A stretch of DNA of 64,000 nucleotides from Pseudomonas orientalis (GTDB lineage: Bacteria > Pseudomonadota > Gammaproteobacteria > Pseudomonadales > Pseudomonadaceae). Location: the NCBI RefSeq assembly GCF_001439815.1, contig NZ_JYLM01000014.1, positions 45,941 through 109,940 on the forward strand, read 5' to 3'. Under the pieces are notes generated by a model. That model was given only the letters and a program-made list of their open reading frames with translations, did no database searches and was not told the DNA's origin. Within the stretch, counting starts at the first letter, position 1; each line of letters starts with the position of its first letter. The position numbers were made by a program, and so were the translations under genes. Positions 8,265-17,386 of the stretch are shown here, piece by piece.

Positions 8265-9590
8265 TCAGAAATCCGCCACCTTGCCCCACGCAGACGATTG
8301 AAAACGGTCCGGGTGATAGGGGCGCGGATCAACGATAGGCGCCATGCCGCTGACGATATCGGCAATCAAATGTCCGGCACCCGGGCCGATACCGAAGCCA
8401 TGCCCGCTGAACCCCGCCGCCAATATCAGACCGGGCAGGCTGGCCATTTCGCCGATACCGGGGACGCCATCGGGCGTGCTGTCCACATAACCGGCCCAGG
8501 CCGCCTGAATCGAGGTTTCCTTCAGTGCCGGCACCAGTTCCACGGCACGCTTGTAGGTCAGCGCGACTGCCGAGGCGTCGGCGCGCGGGTCGAGAATTCG
8601 CATTTTTTCCATCGGCGTCGGCTGGTCCAGGCGCCAGCGCTTGAAGCTTTCGTGACCTGCGCGCCAGCCCTCCAGCCCGCCCGGCGCGAGGTTGCGCCAG
8701 CGACGTTGGAACATCGGCAGAAATTGCGTGGAGAAGCCCAGCAACTGCGGCGTAATGTCGACTCGCCCGCGCCCGCTGATCGCCAGGGTATAGCTGCCGT
8801 CGGCGCGGCGCGTCATGGAAGCGCCGGTGGTGTGTAAGGCACTGGGGATTTCCTCAAGGGGGGCCGACACCGAGAGCACCGTCTGGCGAATCGTCGCCTG
8901 GGGAAACCGGATGCCGTATTGACGACAGAACGAAGAGGCCCAGGCGCCTGCTGCAAGCACCGCGAGCCGGGTGCGGATCGTGCCTTTTTCCGTGACCACC
9001 GCCGACAGTCGACCGCCTTCGGTCTCGACCCCACGCACGGCGCACTCCTGATGTACCGTGCTGCCCAGGGCCATGATGGCGCGTGCGACTGCCGGCGCGG
9101 CGCGGGAAGGGTCCGCGGTACCGTCGGAGGGGGCAAAGACGCCGCCTTTCCACGGCTTGCCGGTGGCCCTGCCGCGCTCGGCGGCCTGTTCGGCGCTGAG
9201 CATATGCGTTTGCACGTTGACCGTTCGGGCAAACTCGCCCCAGCGCGCCCAGCCTTCCAGTTCCTTCTCATCGTTGCTCAGGTAAAGCAGGCCGCACCGC
9301 GTGAAGCCTGTCTGCTCGCCTGTCTGCGCAGCAAACTGCTCCCACAGTTCCAGGCTTTTGGTGGCCATCGGCAGCTCACGCGCATCGCGGTTCTGCTGAC
9401 GGCACCAGCCCCAATTGCGGCTTGATTGCTCTGCGCCTATGCGGCCCTTCTCGACCAGGGCGACCTTCATGCCGCGCCTAGCCAGGAAGTAGGCGGTAAA
9501 CGCGCCGATAATGCCGCCGCCGATCACCACCACGTCAGCGTCTGTCGGCAGGTCGGGGGAGGAGTGCACGGGAATCAAGGGTGCTGGCAT
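8265..9590 (-). CDS. FAD-dependent oxidoreductase (DAO family)
   Basis: About 441 residues with the N-terminal dinucleotide-binding fold VVVIGGGIIGAFTAYFLA and the C-terminal DAO-family end (TPDGVPGIGEMASLPGLILAAGFSGHGFGIGPGAGHLIADI). Such enzymes oxidise amino acids or secondary amines, giving an imine or aldehyde, peroxide and free amine. ATG 9590 (MPAPLIP) has GGAAG eight bases upstream; ATG 9614 is an alternative without a clear ribosome site. It follows an aldehyde dehydrogenase on the same strand (81-bp gap), so an amine-to-aldehyde-to-acid sequence is likely. The substrate is unknown. Confidence 0.85.
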   Translation of the reverse strand: MPAPLIPVHSSPDLPTDADVVVIGGGIIGAFTAYFLARRGMKVALVEKGRIGAEQSSRNWGWCRQQNRDARELPMATKSLELWEQFAAQTGEQTGFTRCGLLYLSNDEKELEGWARWGEFARTVNVQTHMLSAEQAAERGRATGKPWKGGVFAPSDGTADPSRAAPAVARAIMALGSTVHQECAVRGVETEGGRLSAVVTEKGTIRTRLAVLAAGAWASSFCRQYGIRFPQATIRQTVLSVSAPLEEIPSALHTTGASMTRRADGSYTLAISGRGRVDITPQLLGFSTQFLPMFQRRWRNLAPGGLEGWRAGHESFKRWRLDQPTPMEKMRILDPRADASAVALTYKRAVELVPALKETSIQAAWAGYVDSTPDGVPGIGEMASLPGLILAAGFSGHGFGIGPGAGHLIADIVSGMAPIVDPRPYHPDRFQSSAWGKVADF

Positions 9591-9671
9591 GTACTGGGCT
9601 TCCGTATGGGTCATAGCAGTTATAGATGACAGGCTATTGCGGCCACAGCAGGCCGTGGACCTCGTCACAGG

Positions 9672-11135
9672 TCATTCGCCAAACCCGATAATGGCTTTGG
9701 TTTCCAGATATTCCTCGAACCCCTGCACGCCATATTCACGGCCATTGCCGGAGCGCTTGTAGCCGCCAAACGGTGCCATCGGGTTCCAGGCCGGGTGGTT
9801 CAGGTGCACCTGGCCTGCACGTATGCGTGAGGCCACTGCCCGCGCCAGTTGAAGGTCGCGGCCCTGCACATGGGCGCCGAGCCCGTAGACCGTGTCATTG
9901 GCAATCGCGACCGCCTGGTCCACGCTTTCATAGGCAAGGATGCACAGCACCGGGCCGAATATTTCTTCCTGGGCGATGCGCATGGCGCTGGCCACCTCGG
10001 AAAAAACCGTGGGTCGGGTATAGAAACCGGTGGCAAAACCCGCCACTCGCCCAGGTCCACCGCATACCAGCCTGGCACCTTCGTCGAGGCCGACCTGAAT
10101 CATGGCCTGCACGCGATCGAACTGCGCTTGATTGGCAATCGGGCCCAGCTGGGTGTCTTGCGATTGCGGGTCGCCGACGATAAGTGCATTGGCGGTTGCC
10201 GCAGCCAGGGCTTCGACCTCGGCCAGGCGGTCTTTTGGCACGATCATTCGCGTCGGCGCACTGCACGACTGGCCGACGTTGCGAAACGCCGACATCACCC
10301 CCAGCGGCACAGCCTTGGCAAAATCAGCGTCGGGCAGCAGCACGTTCGGGGACTTGCCGCCCAGCTCCTGGGTGACACGCTTGACCGTCGGCGCGGCCGC
10401 TTGTGCAACCAGCGCGCCTGCTCGGTTGGAGCCGGTGATGGAAATCATGTCGATATCCGGATGTGCCGCCATGGCCGCACCCACCTCGGCGCCGCTGCCG
10501 TTCACCAGGTTGAACACGCCGGGCGGCAGGCCAGCATCATGGACCAGTTGGGCAAACAGCAGGGCGCTCAAGGGTGACAGTTCGCTGGGTTTCAACACCA
10601 CGGTGCAGCCAGCGGCGATGGCCGGCGCCACTTTCGCGGTGATCTGGTACAGCGGCCAGTTCCACGGCGTGATCAGACCGCACACGCCGATTGGCTCGCG
10701 CTCGATGGCCGTGCCGCGTTCGACGGTCTGGAAGCGATAGCTGGACAGCACATCACGGGCGACCCGCACGTGTTCGGCCGCCAGCGGCACCTGCATCGCC
10801 CGTGCGAAGCCGATGGCCGCGCCCATTTCCAGGCAGAGCGCCTGCGCCAATTGCTCGGTGCGCTCGAGGATCAGCGCGTGGATTTTTCCCAGCACCTGCG
10901 CTCTTGCAGCGACGGGGGTCGCAGACCAACCGGCAAACGCTGCGCGTGCGGCGGCGACGGCCCGCTCGACATCCTCGGCAGAGCCTCGCGCGACCTGGGC
11001 AACCACCTGCTCAGTGGCCGGATCGATCACCGGCAAACTGGCCGCAATCGCCGGGTGCACCCAGCGGCCGTCGATGTAAAACTGCTGGGACGTCTGCCGG
11101 TCAAGGCTGTCGCTGATCGCTGGGTATGTGGTCAT
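9672..11135 (-). CDS. NAD(P)-dependent aldehyde dehydrogenase
   Basis: A 487-residue protein of the classical ALDH superfamily. Visible catalytic residues are Asn159 in TPWNW, Glu257 in QELGGK and the nucleophile Cys291 in GQSCSAPTR. It oxidises an aldehyde to the acid in the cytoplasm. It lies between the FAD oxidoreductase gene and a cupin/GNAT pair, all leftward, and probably takes the aldehyde made by the flavoenzyme. Closest family type by eye is betaine/aminoaldehyde-like, but the exact substrate is not determinable. The 224-bp gap upstream holds a hairpin (11298-11325). Confidence 0.88.
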   Translation of the reverse strand: MTTYPAISDSLDRQTSQQFYIDGRWVHPAIAASLPVIDPATEQVVAQVARGSAEDVERAVAAARAAFAGWSATPVAARAQVLGKIHALILERTEQLAQALCLEMGAAIGFARAMQVPLAAEHVRVARDVLSSYRFQTVERGTAIEREPIGVCGLITPWNWPLYQITAKVAPAIAAGCTVVLKPSELSPLSALLFAQLVHDAGLPPGVFNLVNGSGAEVGAAMAAHPDIDMISITGSNRAGALVAQAAAPTVKRVTQELGGKSPNVLLPDADFAKAVPLGVMSAFRNVGQSCSAPTRMIVPKDRLAEVEALAAATANALIVGDPQSQDTQLGPIANQAQFDRVQAMIQVGLDEGARLVCGGPGRVAGFATGFYTRPTVFSEVASAMRIAQEEIFGPVLCILAYESVDQAVAIANDTVYGLGAHVQGRDLQLARAVASRIRAGQVHLNHPAWNPMAPFGGYKRSGNGREYGVQGFEEYLETKAIIGFGE

Positions 11136-11297
11136 TCAAATGGCTTCCTGGCGCGGTAATAGGCGCTGTGCACAGCTTGGTCCGACGCTTCACTAAGCTA
11201 GCAAAAGGTGTCAGTGGGAAAATGCCGTTATTCAACCCGGCAAGGGATAATCTGCTGAATCCGGCCGGCAGGCGGTGTGCCTCAGCTGATCGCTCGG

Positions 11298-11325
11298 GTC
11301 ACCAGCGCAAACAGGCGCTGGTGAC
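11298..11325 (-). terminator. Possible weak terminator or intercistronic hairpin after the cupin gene
   Basis: Perfect 11-bp arms GTCACCAGCGC and GCGCTGGTGAC enclose a 6-nt loop 35 bp beyond the cupin stop and about 160 bp before the ALDH start. No T-run follows on the minus strand, so it may attenuate or stabilise rather than terminate. Confidence 0.4.
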
Positions 11326-11359
11326 GTTTCCTGGAAGAGGCGCTGAAAGCCTGACGGCT

Positions 11360-12073
11360 TTATTGCACGGCGTAGACCTTGCGCACATACACCGTGCTGG
11401 TCCAGGCGCACGGCGCGCCTTTGGCCACGAACACCGTGTCCCCGGTATTGACCGTGACCTCGCCGCCCTCGTTGTCTTGCAGGGTGACGCTGCCTTCGAG
11501 CAGGTGCATCAATTCATGCAATGGGTGCGGGCGGCCGTGGCGGGCATAGGGCGTTGAATCCCAGATGCCGATGCGCAGCCCGGTAACCGCATCGTCGAAC
11601 AGGTTGAGCGCGCGGCACTGTGGAGCGGGACCGATCAGAATTCCTGGGTCCGGTGCGGCGGACGGGTTGAGCGAGGTGTACGGTTCGAGCAGGGTCAGGC
11701 CGGCGCGGGTGGGGGCATCGGTCTGGTCGACAGCGCAGAACGCCCATTGGCTGCCCGCGCTCGCCTGCACCGTCAGGCGCGTGCCACGGCCGATCACGGC
11801 GCTGGCGCCGACACCCAATTGCAGCGTCTGTTGCGCACTGCTGAGTACGACGTGACCGGCGTGCACCACCAGGGTTTCGCTGTGGGGGAAGTCTTCGATC
11901 ACGGCTTCGCCGCTCAAGCACACCCGACCTGCGGACACGCCATCGTCGCCCCGCCAGGCGAGCTCGCGACAGTCGCCGAAGGGGTCCTGCACGCTCGAAG
12001 CGCCGGTGCTGAAAACGCTGGCAACGCGACTGCCGTCGGCGCGTGCCAACAGCAGGATACGGGGAGATGACAT
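11360..12073 (-). CDS. Cupin domain-containing protein (tandem bicupin)
   Basis: 237 residues from ATG 12073 (GGAG eight bases upstream; an in-frame TTG at 12079 is less likely). The C-terminal half has a cupin barrel signature (RPHPLHELMHLLEGSVTL then GDTVFVAKGAPCAWTS), as in the DUF861-type cupins found in amine and ureide catabolic operons; the N-terminal half looks like a second, degenerate barrel. It lies 22 bp after the GNAT gene, as if in one operon. Probable small-molecule binding or metal enzyme role; the reaction is unknown. Confidence 0.75.
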   Translation of the reverse strand: MSSPRILLLARADGSRVASVFSTGASSVQDPFGDCRELAWRGDDGVSAGRVCLSGEAVIEDFPHSETLVVHAGHVVLSSAQQTLQLGVGASAVIGRGTRLTVQASAGSQWAFCAVDQTDAPTRAGLTLLEPYTSLNPSAAPDPGILIGPAPQCRALNLFDDAVTGLRIGIWDSTPYARHGRPHPLHELMHLLEGSVTLQDNEGGEVTVNTGDTVFVAKGAPCAWTSTVYVRKVYAVQ

Positions 12074-12095
12074 GGGCAATGCTCCGGTGGGAAAG

Positions 12096-12947
12096 TCAGC
12101 CGATCGCCTGGGTGATCAAGGCAAAGGGATATACGCCCTGGCTGGGCTGGGGCGGTGTGCCCAGGGCCATCTGCGCGACGCTGTCGACGCGCTTGAGGCC
12201 GGCGTCTTCCAGCCAGTCGCCGAGGCCGCAAGCCAGGGGAATGTCGATGCGTACAAAGGCGTCCGGCAGACGGGCCAGCAATGTGCCGATCAGATGCCGG
12301 GCCTGCTCGATGTTTTCGGCCACCACCGGGCCGATGCAGTGCCCACGGCCAAACTGTCGTAGCAGCGCGAAGCCGCGCAGTTGGCCGCCGCGCTCGATAC
12401 CTACGGCGTGCTCTACCGCAAGCTCGCGCAGCACGTCACGGCGGTCCAGCCCGCTGGCGGCCTTGGCGAGCGCGAGCAGGGCGGTGTGGTCACTGGCGTC
12501 CAGCGCGCGGCAGGTCTGGCCCTCGGCCAACTCCGGCAGTGCGGGTACCTGCACCTGGCCCTGATGTTGTTGCACATGACCAAACTCGACAAAGCCCTGG
12601 CTGGCATACAACGGCGCACCGGCAAGGGTTGCGTTGAGGATCGGCGTGCGCGAACCGCAGGCGGCAATGGCCTGTTCCATCAAGCGCCGGCCGATGCCCT
12701 GGCCCTGGTAGTCATCGCTGACGATCACCAGGCCGATGCTGGCGTAATCGCCTTGGGGGCAGGTGAAGGCGCTACCGATCAGCCGCTCGCCGTCCATCAC
12801 CACTAAACCGTCGCTGACGCGCTGCAACATCGCCCAGTCTTCCAGACGATGGGGCCACTTGAGTTGCACCGACAGCGCGTGGGCGGCGGGCACGTCGCTC
12901 ACGGTCATTGGGCGGTAGGTATAAGAAGGGTGTGGCAGGGCGGACAT
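12096..12947 (-). CDS. GNAT family N-acetyltransferase with C-terminal Acetyltransf_18-like domain
   Basis: A 283-residue protein. Residues about 10-130 carry the GNAT core with the acetyl-CoA pyrophosphate loop in VSDDYQGQGIGRRLM; residues about 150-280 resemble the second half of YitH/HolE-type double-domain acetyltransferases. GGAGG lies seven bases before ATG 12947. It is the first gene of a leftward group with a cupin, ALDH and FAD oxidoreductase, so it may N-acetylate an amine pathway intermediate or detoxify the substrate; this is inference from context. Confidence 0.82.
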   Translation of the reverse strand: MSALPHPSYTYRPMTVSDVPAAHALSVQLKWPHRLEDWAMLQRVSDGLVVMDGERLIGSAFTCPQGDYASIGLVIVSDDYQGQGIGRRLMEQAIAACGSRTPILNATLAGAPLYASQGFVEFGHVQQHQGQVQVPALPELAEGQTCRALDASDHTALLALAKAASGLDRRDVLRELAVEHAVGIERGGQLRGFALLRQFGRGHCIGPVVAENIEQARHLIGTLLARLPDAFVRIDIPLACGLGDWLEDAGLKRVDSVAQMALGTPPQPSQGVYPFALITQAIG

Positions 12948-13180
12948 GGCGAGCCTCCATAGAGTGGTATTTTTCAGCGCGAGGAGGGTTGTATCCCACC
13001 TGGTTCAAAGGCTGACAAGAGGGGCGTGGATATTCGGTAGATTCCTTGGGCTGTGAGGGGGTGGGGCCACAGGTACTACTTTATTTTTGTGGGGTGGCGG
13101 CAGTAAATGCCATGGGGTCTTTCGGACTGGGCGGCGGCCTTGGCCGCCGCCCAGGATGGCATGCCGAACCCGGTTCAACT

Positions 13181-13212
13181 GTGGGAGCTTGCTCCCGTGA
13201 CGGTGTTTCAGC
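13181..13212. repeat. Single short REP-like unit
   Basis: TGTGGGAGCTTGCTCCCGTG followed by ACGGTGTTTCAG is a compact REP variant, about 35 bp upstream of the full REP pair. Confidence 0.7.
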
Positions 13213-13246
13213 CGACAGCTACCCAACTGATGCGCCTCGGTCCAAA

Positions 13247-13340
13247 TGTGGGAGGGGGCTTGCCCCCGATAGCGGTAGATCAACCAACATCATTAGTTGC
13301 TGACAAACCGCCATCGGGGGCAAGCCCCCTCCCACCTTTT
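13247..13340. repeat. REP inverted pair
   Basis: Opposed REP units with the standard core flank a 30-bp spacer in the intergenic region upstream of the catabolic operon. Confidence 0.9.
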
Positions 13341-13676
13341 TGATCAGCAGACATAAGGGCAGAACCCCTAGCGGCCATTACCGCAGAAACGGATAGGTAC
13401 TCAATACTTTCTGCCGCCCACACCCCCCATCCTTGAGCCCTGCTTCGCAAAAAGCCCACTTAAGGCGCATAAATACAGGCCCTGCCCAAGCCTGGCGCGC
13501 ACCGCAAAGTCTGCTGAGCCCAGCCGTCAAAACGGTGGTTTGTATTGAGCGCAGGTCGTTTTAGACGGCATATGCTGAATTCACAGTGGTGTAATGAACC
13601 TGTGCTGCAACGAGGCCGACGCGCCGCCAGGGCAGTGAACGCTTGTCACATTCAACTGACTTCAGGACCGCACTCC

Positions 13677-14345
13677 ATGAGCTTTCTTCGTCCCAAATAC
13701 ATCACGTTCGACTGCTACGGTACGCTGACCAACTTCCACATGGGTACCCTGACCCGCGAGCTGTTCGCAGACCGCATCAAGCCTGAACAGATGGACCAGT
13801 TCGTCAAGGATTTCTCGGCCTACCGTCTCGATCAGGTCATGGGTGACTGGCGCCCCTACGATGAAGTTCTCAAGACCGCCCTGGCCCGCACCTGCAAGCG
13901 TTGGGGGATCGACTACCGCGAGGAAGGCCAGCTGTATTACGACGCGGTGCCGACCTGGGGTCCCCACGCGGACGTGCCGGCGGGTCTGTCGAAGATTGCC
14001 GATAAGATCCCCCTGGTGATTTTCTCCAATGCCAGCGACAGCCAGATCATGTCCAACGTCGACAAGCTCGGCGCGCCGTTCCACAAGGTGTTCACCGCCG
14101 AGCAGGCCCAGGCCTACAAACCGCGCCTGGCGGCCTTCGAATTCATGCTCGACAACCTCGGCTGCGGTCCGGAAGACATCTTGCATGTGTCCTCGAGTTT
14201 TCGTTACGACCTGATGCCGGCCCATGACATGAAGATCAAACACAAGGCGTTCGTTGCCCGTGGCCATGAAGTCCCGGGCAATGCCTTCTACGGTTACCAG
14301 CAGATCCCCGATATCGGTGGGCTGCCGGCGCTGGTCGGTCTGTAA
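13677..14345 (+). CDS. Haloacid dehalogenase type II-like hydrolase
   Basis: 222 residues from ATG 13677 (AGGA upstream). HAD motif I is FDCYGTL (nucleophile Asp13), motif II is VIFSNAS, the conserved lysine is in AYKPRLAAFEF and motif IV is HVSSSFRYDL. Asp-x-Tyr-Gly-Thr and SxxxYDL-type endings are typical of L-2-haloacid dehalogenases, but most homologues of this length are phosphatases or dehalogenases of unknown substrate. First gene of a rightward operon with an FAD oxidoreductase 19 bp downstream, so it probably serves the same catabolic pathway. Confidence 0.85.
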   Translation: MSFLRPKYITFDCYGTLTNFHMGTLTRELFADRIKPEQMDQFVKDFSAYRLDQVMGDWRPYDEVLKTALARTCKRWGIDYREEGQLYYDAVPTWGPHADVPAGLSKIADKIPLVIFSNASDSQIMSNVDKLGAPFHKVFTAEQAQAYKPRLAAFEFMLDNLGCGPEDILHVSSSFRYDLMPAHDMKIKHKAFVARGHEVPGNAFYGYQQIPDIGGLPALVGL

Positions 14346-14364
14346 CGCACACAAGGGGCACGAC

Positions 14365-15639
14365 ATGGGCAGCGAATCCTATTGGCTCGACACCGCACCG
14401 GCATTTACCGGTGCCCAGCAGGGCGATTTGCCCAAGCAGGTCGATGTGGCCGTGGTCGGTGGCGGCTTCACCGGCCTGGCGGCGGCGCGCGCGTTGGCGC
14501 TCAAGGGCGCCAGCGTGGTGGTGCTTGATGCCGGGCGGGTCATCGGCGAGGCTTCGGGGCGCAACGGCGGGCAGTGCAACACCGGGGTGGCCCAGGACTA
14601 TGCCGCGCTCCACGCCAGCCTTGGCGCGGCCAGGGCGCGTGCCTATTACCAGGCGTACGAAAGCGCGGTGGGGACGGTGGTGTCGCTGGTCGAGCAGGAA
14701 GGGATTGCCTGTGACCTGGTGCGCAACGGCAAGCTCAAGCTGGCGGCCAAGCCACTGCACTACGAAGGCCTGGCGCGTACCTGCGAGCTGATCCGTCGCG
14801 AGGTGGATGCCGACGTCGAGTTGCTCGACGCCGAACAGACCCGCGCGGAAGTCAATTCGGCGCAGTTCCACGGCGGCCTGCTGCAGCGCAACGGCGTGCA
14901 GATGCACGTCGGCCGCTTCGGTGTGGGGCTGGCCGAAGCGGCGGCGCGGCGCGGCGCGATGATCCACGAGCACACTGCGGTCAAGGACTGGAAAGCCCAG
15001 GCCGGCGGTTACCAGGTCAACACCACCCGCGGCACGTTGCACGCGGGGCAAGTACTGCTGGCCACCGGTGCGTGCCAGCACGGCGACCTGGGCTGGTATC
15101 GCCGGCGCATCGTGCCGGTGGGCAGTTTTGTGATCGCCACCGAAGTCCTGCCCCAGACGCTGATCGACCAGTTGCTGCCCCGGCGCCGGGCTTATGTGAC
15201 CAGCCGCATGATCGGCAATTACTTGCGCCTGACCCCGGACAACCGCCTGCTGTTCGGTGGGCGCGCGCGCTTTGCGATGTCCGACAGCGTCTCCGACGCC
15301 AAAAGCGGCAAGGTGCTGCAGGCCGCCATGCTCAAGATGTTCCCGCAGCTTGTCGGGGTCAGGATCGACTACTGCTGGGGCGGCCTGGTGGACATGACCT
15401 CCGACCGCCTGCCCCGCGCCGGCCAGCACGGCGGGGTGTTCCATTCCATGGGCTACAGCGGCCATGGCGTGCAAATGTCGGTGCACATGGGCCAGGTGAT
15501 GGCCGAGGTCATGAGCGGCAATGCGGCGGCCAACCCCTGGCGCGAACTGCAATGGCCGGCAATTCCCGGGCATTTCGGCAAGCCCTGGTTCCTGCCCTTC
15601 GTGGGTGCCTACTATCGCTTGCAGGACTATCTGCACTGA
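14365..15639 (+). CDS. FAD-dependent amine oxidoreductase (PuuB/DAO-like)
   Basis: 424 residues from ATG 14365 (AAGGGGCACGAC upstream). N-terminal FAD fold VAVVGGGFTGLAAARALA, then GEASGRNGGQCNTG, a signature of gamma-glutamylputrescine oxidoreductase PuuB and its relatives, and a C-terminal DAO ending (GVFHSMGYSGHGVQMSVHMG). It oxidises an amine or N-substituted amino acid to an aldehyde. The next genes supply uptake (ABC transporter), deacylation (ArgE-like) and aldehyde oxidation (SSADH-like), so a PuuB-like step on an acylated or peptide-like amine is a reasonable inference. Confidence 0.87.
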   Translation: MGSESYWLDTAPAFTGAQQGDLPKQVDVAVVGGGFTGLAAARALALKGASVVVLDAGRVIGEASGRNGGQCNTGVAQDYAALHASLGAARARAYYQAYESAVGTVVSLVEQEGIACDLVRNGKLKLAAKPLHYEGLARTCELIRREVDADVELLDAEQTRAEVNSAQFHGGLLQRNGVQMHVGRFGVGLAEAAARRGAMIHEHTAVKDWKAQAGGYQVNTTRGTLHAGQVLLATGACQHGDLGWYRRRIVPVGSFVIATEVLPQTLIDQLLPRRRAYVTSRMIGNYLRLTPDNRLLFGGRARFAMSDSVSDAKSGKVLQAAMLKMFPQLVGVRIDYCWGGLVDMTSDRLPRAGQHGGVFHSMGYSGHGVQMSVHMGQVMAEVMSGNAAANPWRELQWPAIPGHFGKPWFLPFVGAYYRLQDYLH

Positions 15640-15735
15640 GTGGCCGTTGTTGCGTCACCGTCGTTTGCGTTTCCAGGACGCTCCGGACATCCGTGAGCAC
15701 TCGATTCTTCCGATTGATCGACAGGTAGCCTTGCT

Positions 15736-17373
15736 ATGACTGACAACAAAAACACCCCCGAGCTCATCTCCGGCCAAGACAGCCTGCGCGTTTTCGAAAG
15801 CCTCAATCGCGGCATGTCGCGCCGCAACGCCTTGCAGATGCTCGGCGTGGCCGGGGTGGCCGCCGCCGGGGCGGGCAGCCTGTTCGGCGGCGCCGGCAGG
15901 TTGTTCGCCGATGAAGCGGCGGCGGTCGGCAAAGGCAAACCGGGCGGCAAGATCCGAGTGGCCGGCATGTCCAGCTCCACCGCCGATACCCTCGACCCGG
16001 CCAAGGGCGCGCTGTCCACCGACTACGTGCGCCACTTTATGTTCTACAACGGCCTGACCCGTTTCGATAAGCACCTGGTGCCGCAATTGGAGCTGGCCGA
16101 GCGCATCGACAACACCGACGCCACCCTGTGGACCATCGCCCTGCGCAAGGACGTGACCTTCCATAACGGCAAACCGCTGACCGCCGCCGATGTGGTGTTC
16201 TCCCTGGTCCGCCAGAAGGACCCGATCACCGGTTCCAAGGTCATGGCGCTGCTGGAGCAGTTCGCCGAGATCAAGGCCAGCGGGCCGAACGAAGTGCAGA
16301 TCCGCCTCAGCGCGCCCAACGCCGAGCTGCCGTCGATCCTCGCCGTCTCGCACCTGCTGATCGTGCCCGAAGGCACCACCGACTTCAGCAAAGGCATCGG
16401 CACCGGGCCGTTCACCGTCGGCGAATTCAAGCCGGGTGTGCGCTCGATTGCCGTGCGCAACAAAAATTACTGGAAACCGGGCCTGCCGTACCTCGACGAA
16501 ATCGAATTCATCGCCATCGGCGACGAGCCGTCGCGGGTCAATGCACTGCTGTCGGGCGACGTGCACATGATCAACGAAGTCAACCCGCGCTCCACCACGC
16601 GCATTGCCGCCAGTGCCAGACACCGCGTCGTCGATGCGCCGTCGGGCAACTACACGGACTTGATCATCCGCCAGGACCAGTTGCCCGGCAAAAGCCCGGA
16701 ATTTACCCAGGCCATGAAGCTGCTGCTGGACCGCGAGCAGGTCAAGTCTGCGGTGTTCCGTGGCTTTGCCGTGGTCGGCAACGACCATCCGATCGCGCCC
16801 GGTTCGCGTTACTTCAACGCCGATTTGCCGCAGACGGTCTACGACCCGGAAAAAGCCAGGTTCCTGTTGAAAAAAGCCGGCATGGAAAGCATCACCATGC
16901 CGCTGATGGCCTCGCCGGCCGCGACCGGTTCGGTGGACATCGCCGTGCTGTTGCAGCAATCGGCCAAACAGGCCGGGCTCACCCTGAACGTGAACCGCCT
17001 GCCCAGTGACGGCTACTGGTCCAACCACTGGATGAAGCATCCGTTGAGCTTCGGCAACATCAACCCACGGCCGAATGCCGACGTGATGTTTTCGCAGTTC
17101 TTCCAGTCCAAGGCGCCGTGGAACGAGTCCGGCTGGCAGAACGAGCAGTTCGACCAGTTGCTGATGCTGGCCCGCGGCGAAACCGATGACGCCAAGCGCG
17201 CCAAAATGTACGCCGATATGCAGACCCTGGTGCATGACCACTGCGGTATCGGCGTACCGGTGTTCATCAGCAATATCGACGGCGTCGACCAACGCATCAA
17301 GGGCTATGACAGCAACCCGCTGGGCGGCTTCATGGGCTACATGTTCGCCGAGCAGGTGTGGCTGGACGCGTGA
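15736..17373 (+). CDS. Peptide/opine-type ABC transporter, periplasmic substrate-binding protein
   Basis: 545 residues of the SBP_bac_5 (DppA/OppA) family. A twin-arginine-like leader (MSRRNALQMLGVAGVAAAG, about residues 29-47) suggests Tat export. The family block FHNGKPLTAADVVFSLVRQKDP is present at about residues 140-160. It captures an oligopeptide, opine or similar polar solute in the periplasm for the permeases encoded next. The gap to the first permease gene is 13 bp. Confidence 0.9.
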   Translation: MTDNKNTPELISGQDSLRVFESLNRGMSRRNALQMLGVAGVAAAGAGSLFGGAGRLFADEAAAVGKGKPGGKIRVAGMSSSTADTLDPAKGALSTDYVRHFMFYNGLTRFDKHLVPQLELAERIDNTDATLWTIALRKDVTFHNGKPLTAADVVFSLVRQKDPITGSKVMALLEQFAEIKASGPNEVQIRLSAPNAELPSILAVSHLLIVPEGTTDFSKGIGTGPFTVGEFKPGVRSIAVRNKNYWKPGLPYLDEIEFIAIGDEPSRVNALLSGDVHMINEVNPRSTTRIAASARHRVVDAPSGNYTDLIIRQDQLPGKSPEFTQAMKLLLDREQVKSAVFRGFAVVGNDHPIAPGSRYFNADLPQTVYDPEKARFLLKKAGMESITMPLMASPAATGSVDIAVLLQQSAKQAGLTLNVNRLPSDGYWSNHWMKHPLSFGNINPRPNADVMFSQFFQSKAPWNESGWQNEQFDQLLMLARGETDDAKRAKMYADMQTLVHDHCGIGVPVFISNIDGVDQRIKGYDSNPLGGFMGYMFAEQVWLDA

Positions 17374-17386
17374 GGAGGGCGGTGCG

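Larger units (their letters stand above)
12948..13676. other. Long intergenic region with REP elements and a perfect GC hairpin
   Basis: No credible gene. It contains a perfect 13-bp-arm palindrome (13128-13140 and 13143-13155, CTGGGCGGCGGCC...) without a T-tract, a single short REP-like unit (13181-13212) and a REP pair (13247-13340). The last 300 bp hold the promoter of the catabolic operon starting at 13677; I see no convincing sigma-70 or sigma-54 match. Confidence 0.7.

Noticed and set aside
13128..13155. Intrinsic terminator
   Set aside because: Perfect GC hairpin but no T-tract on either side and no gene ending nearby.
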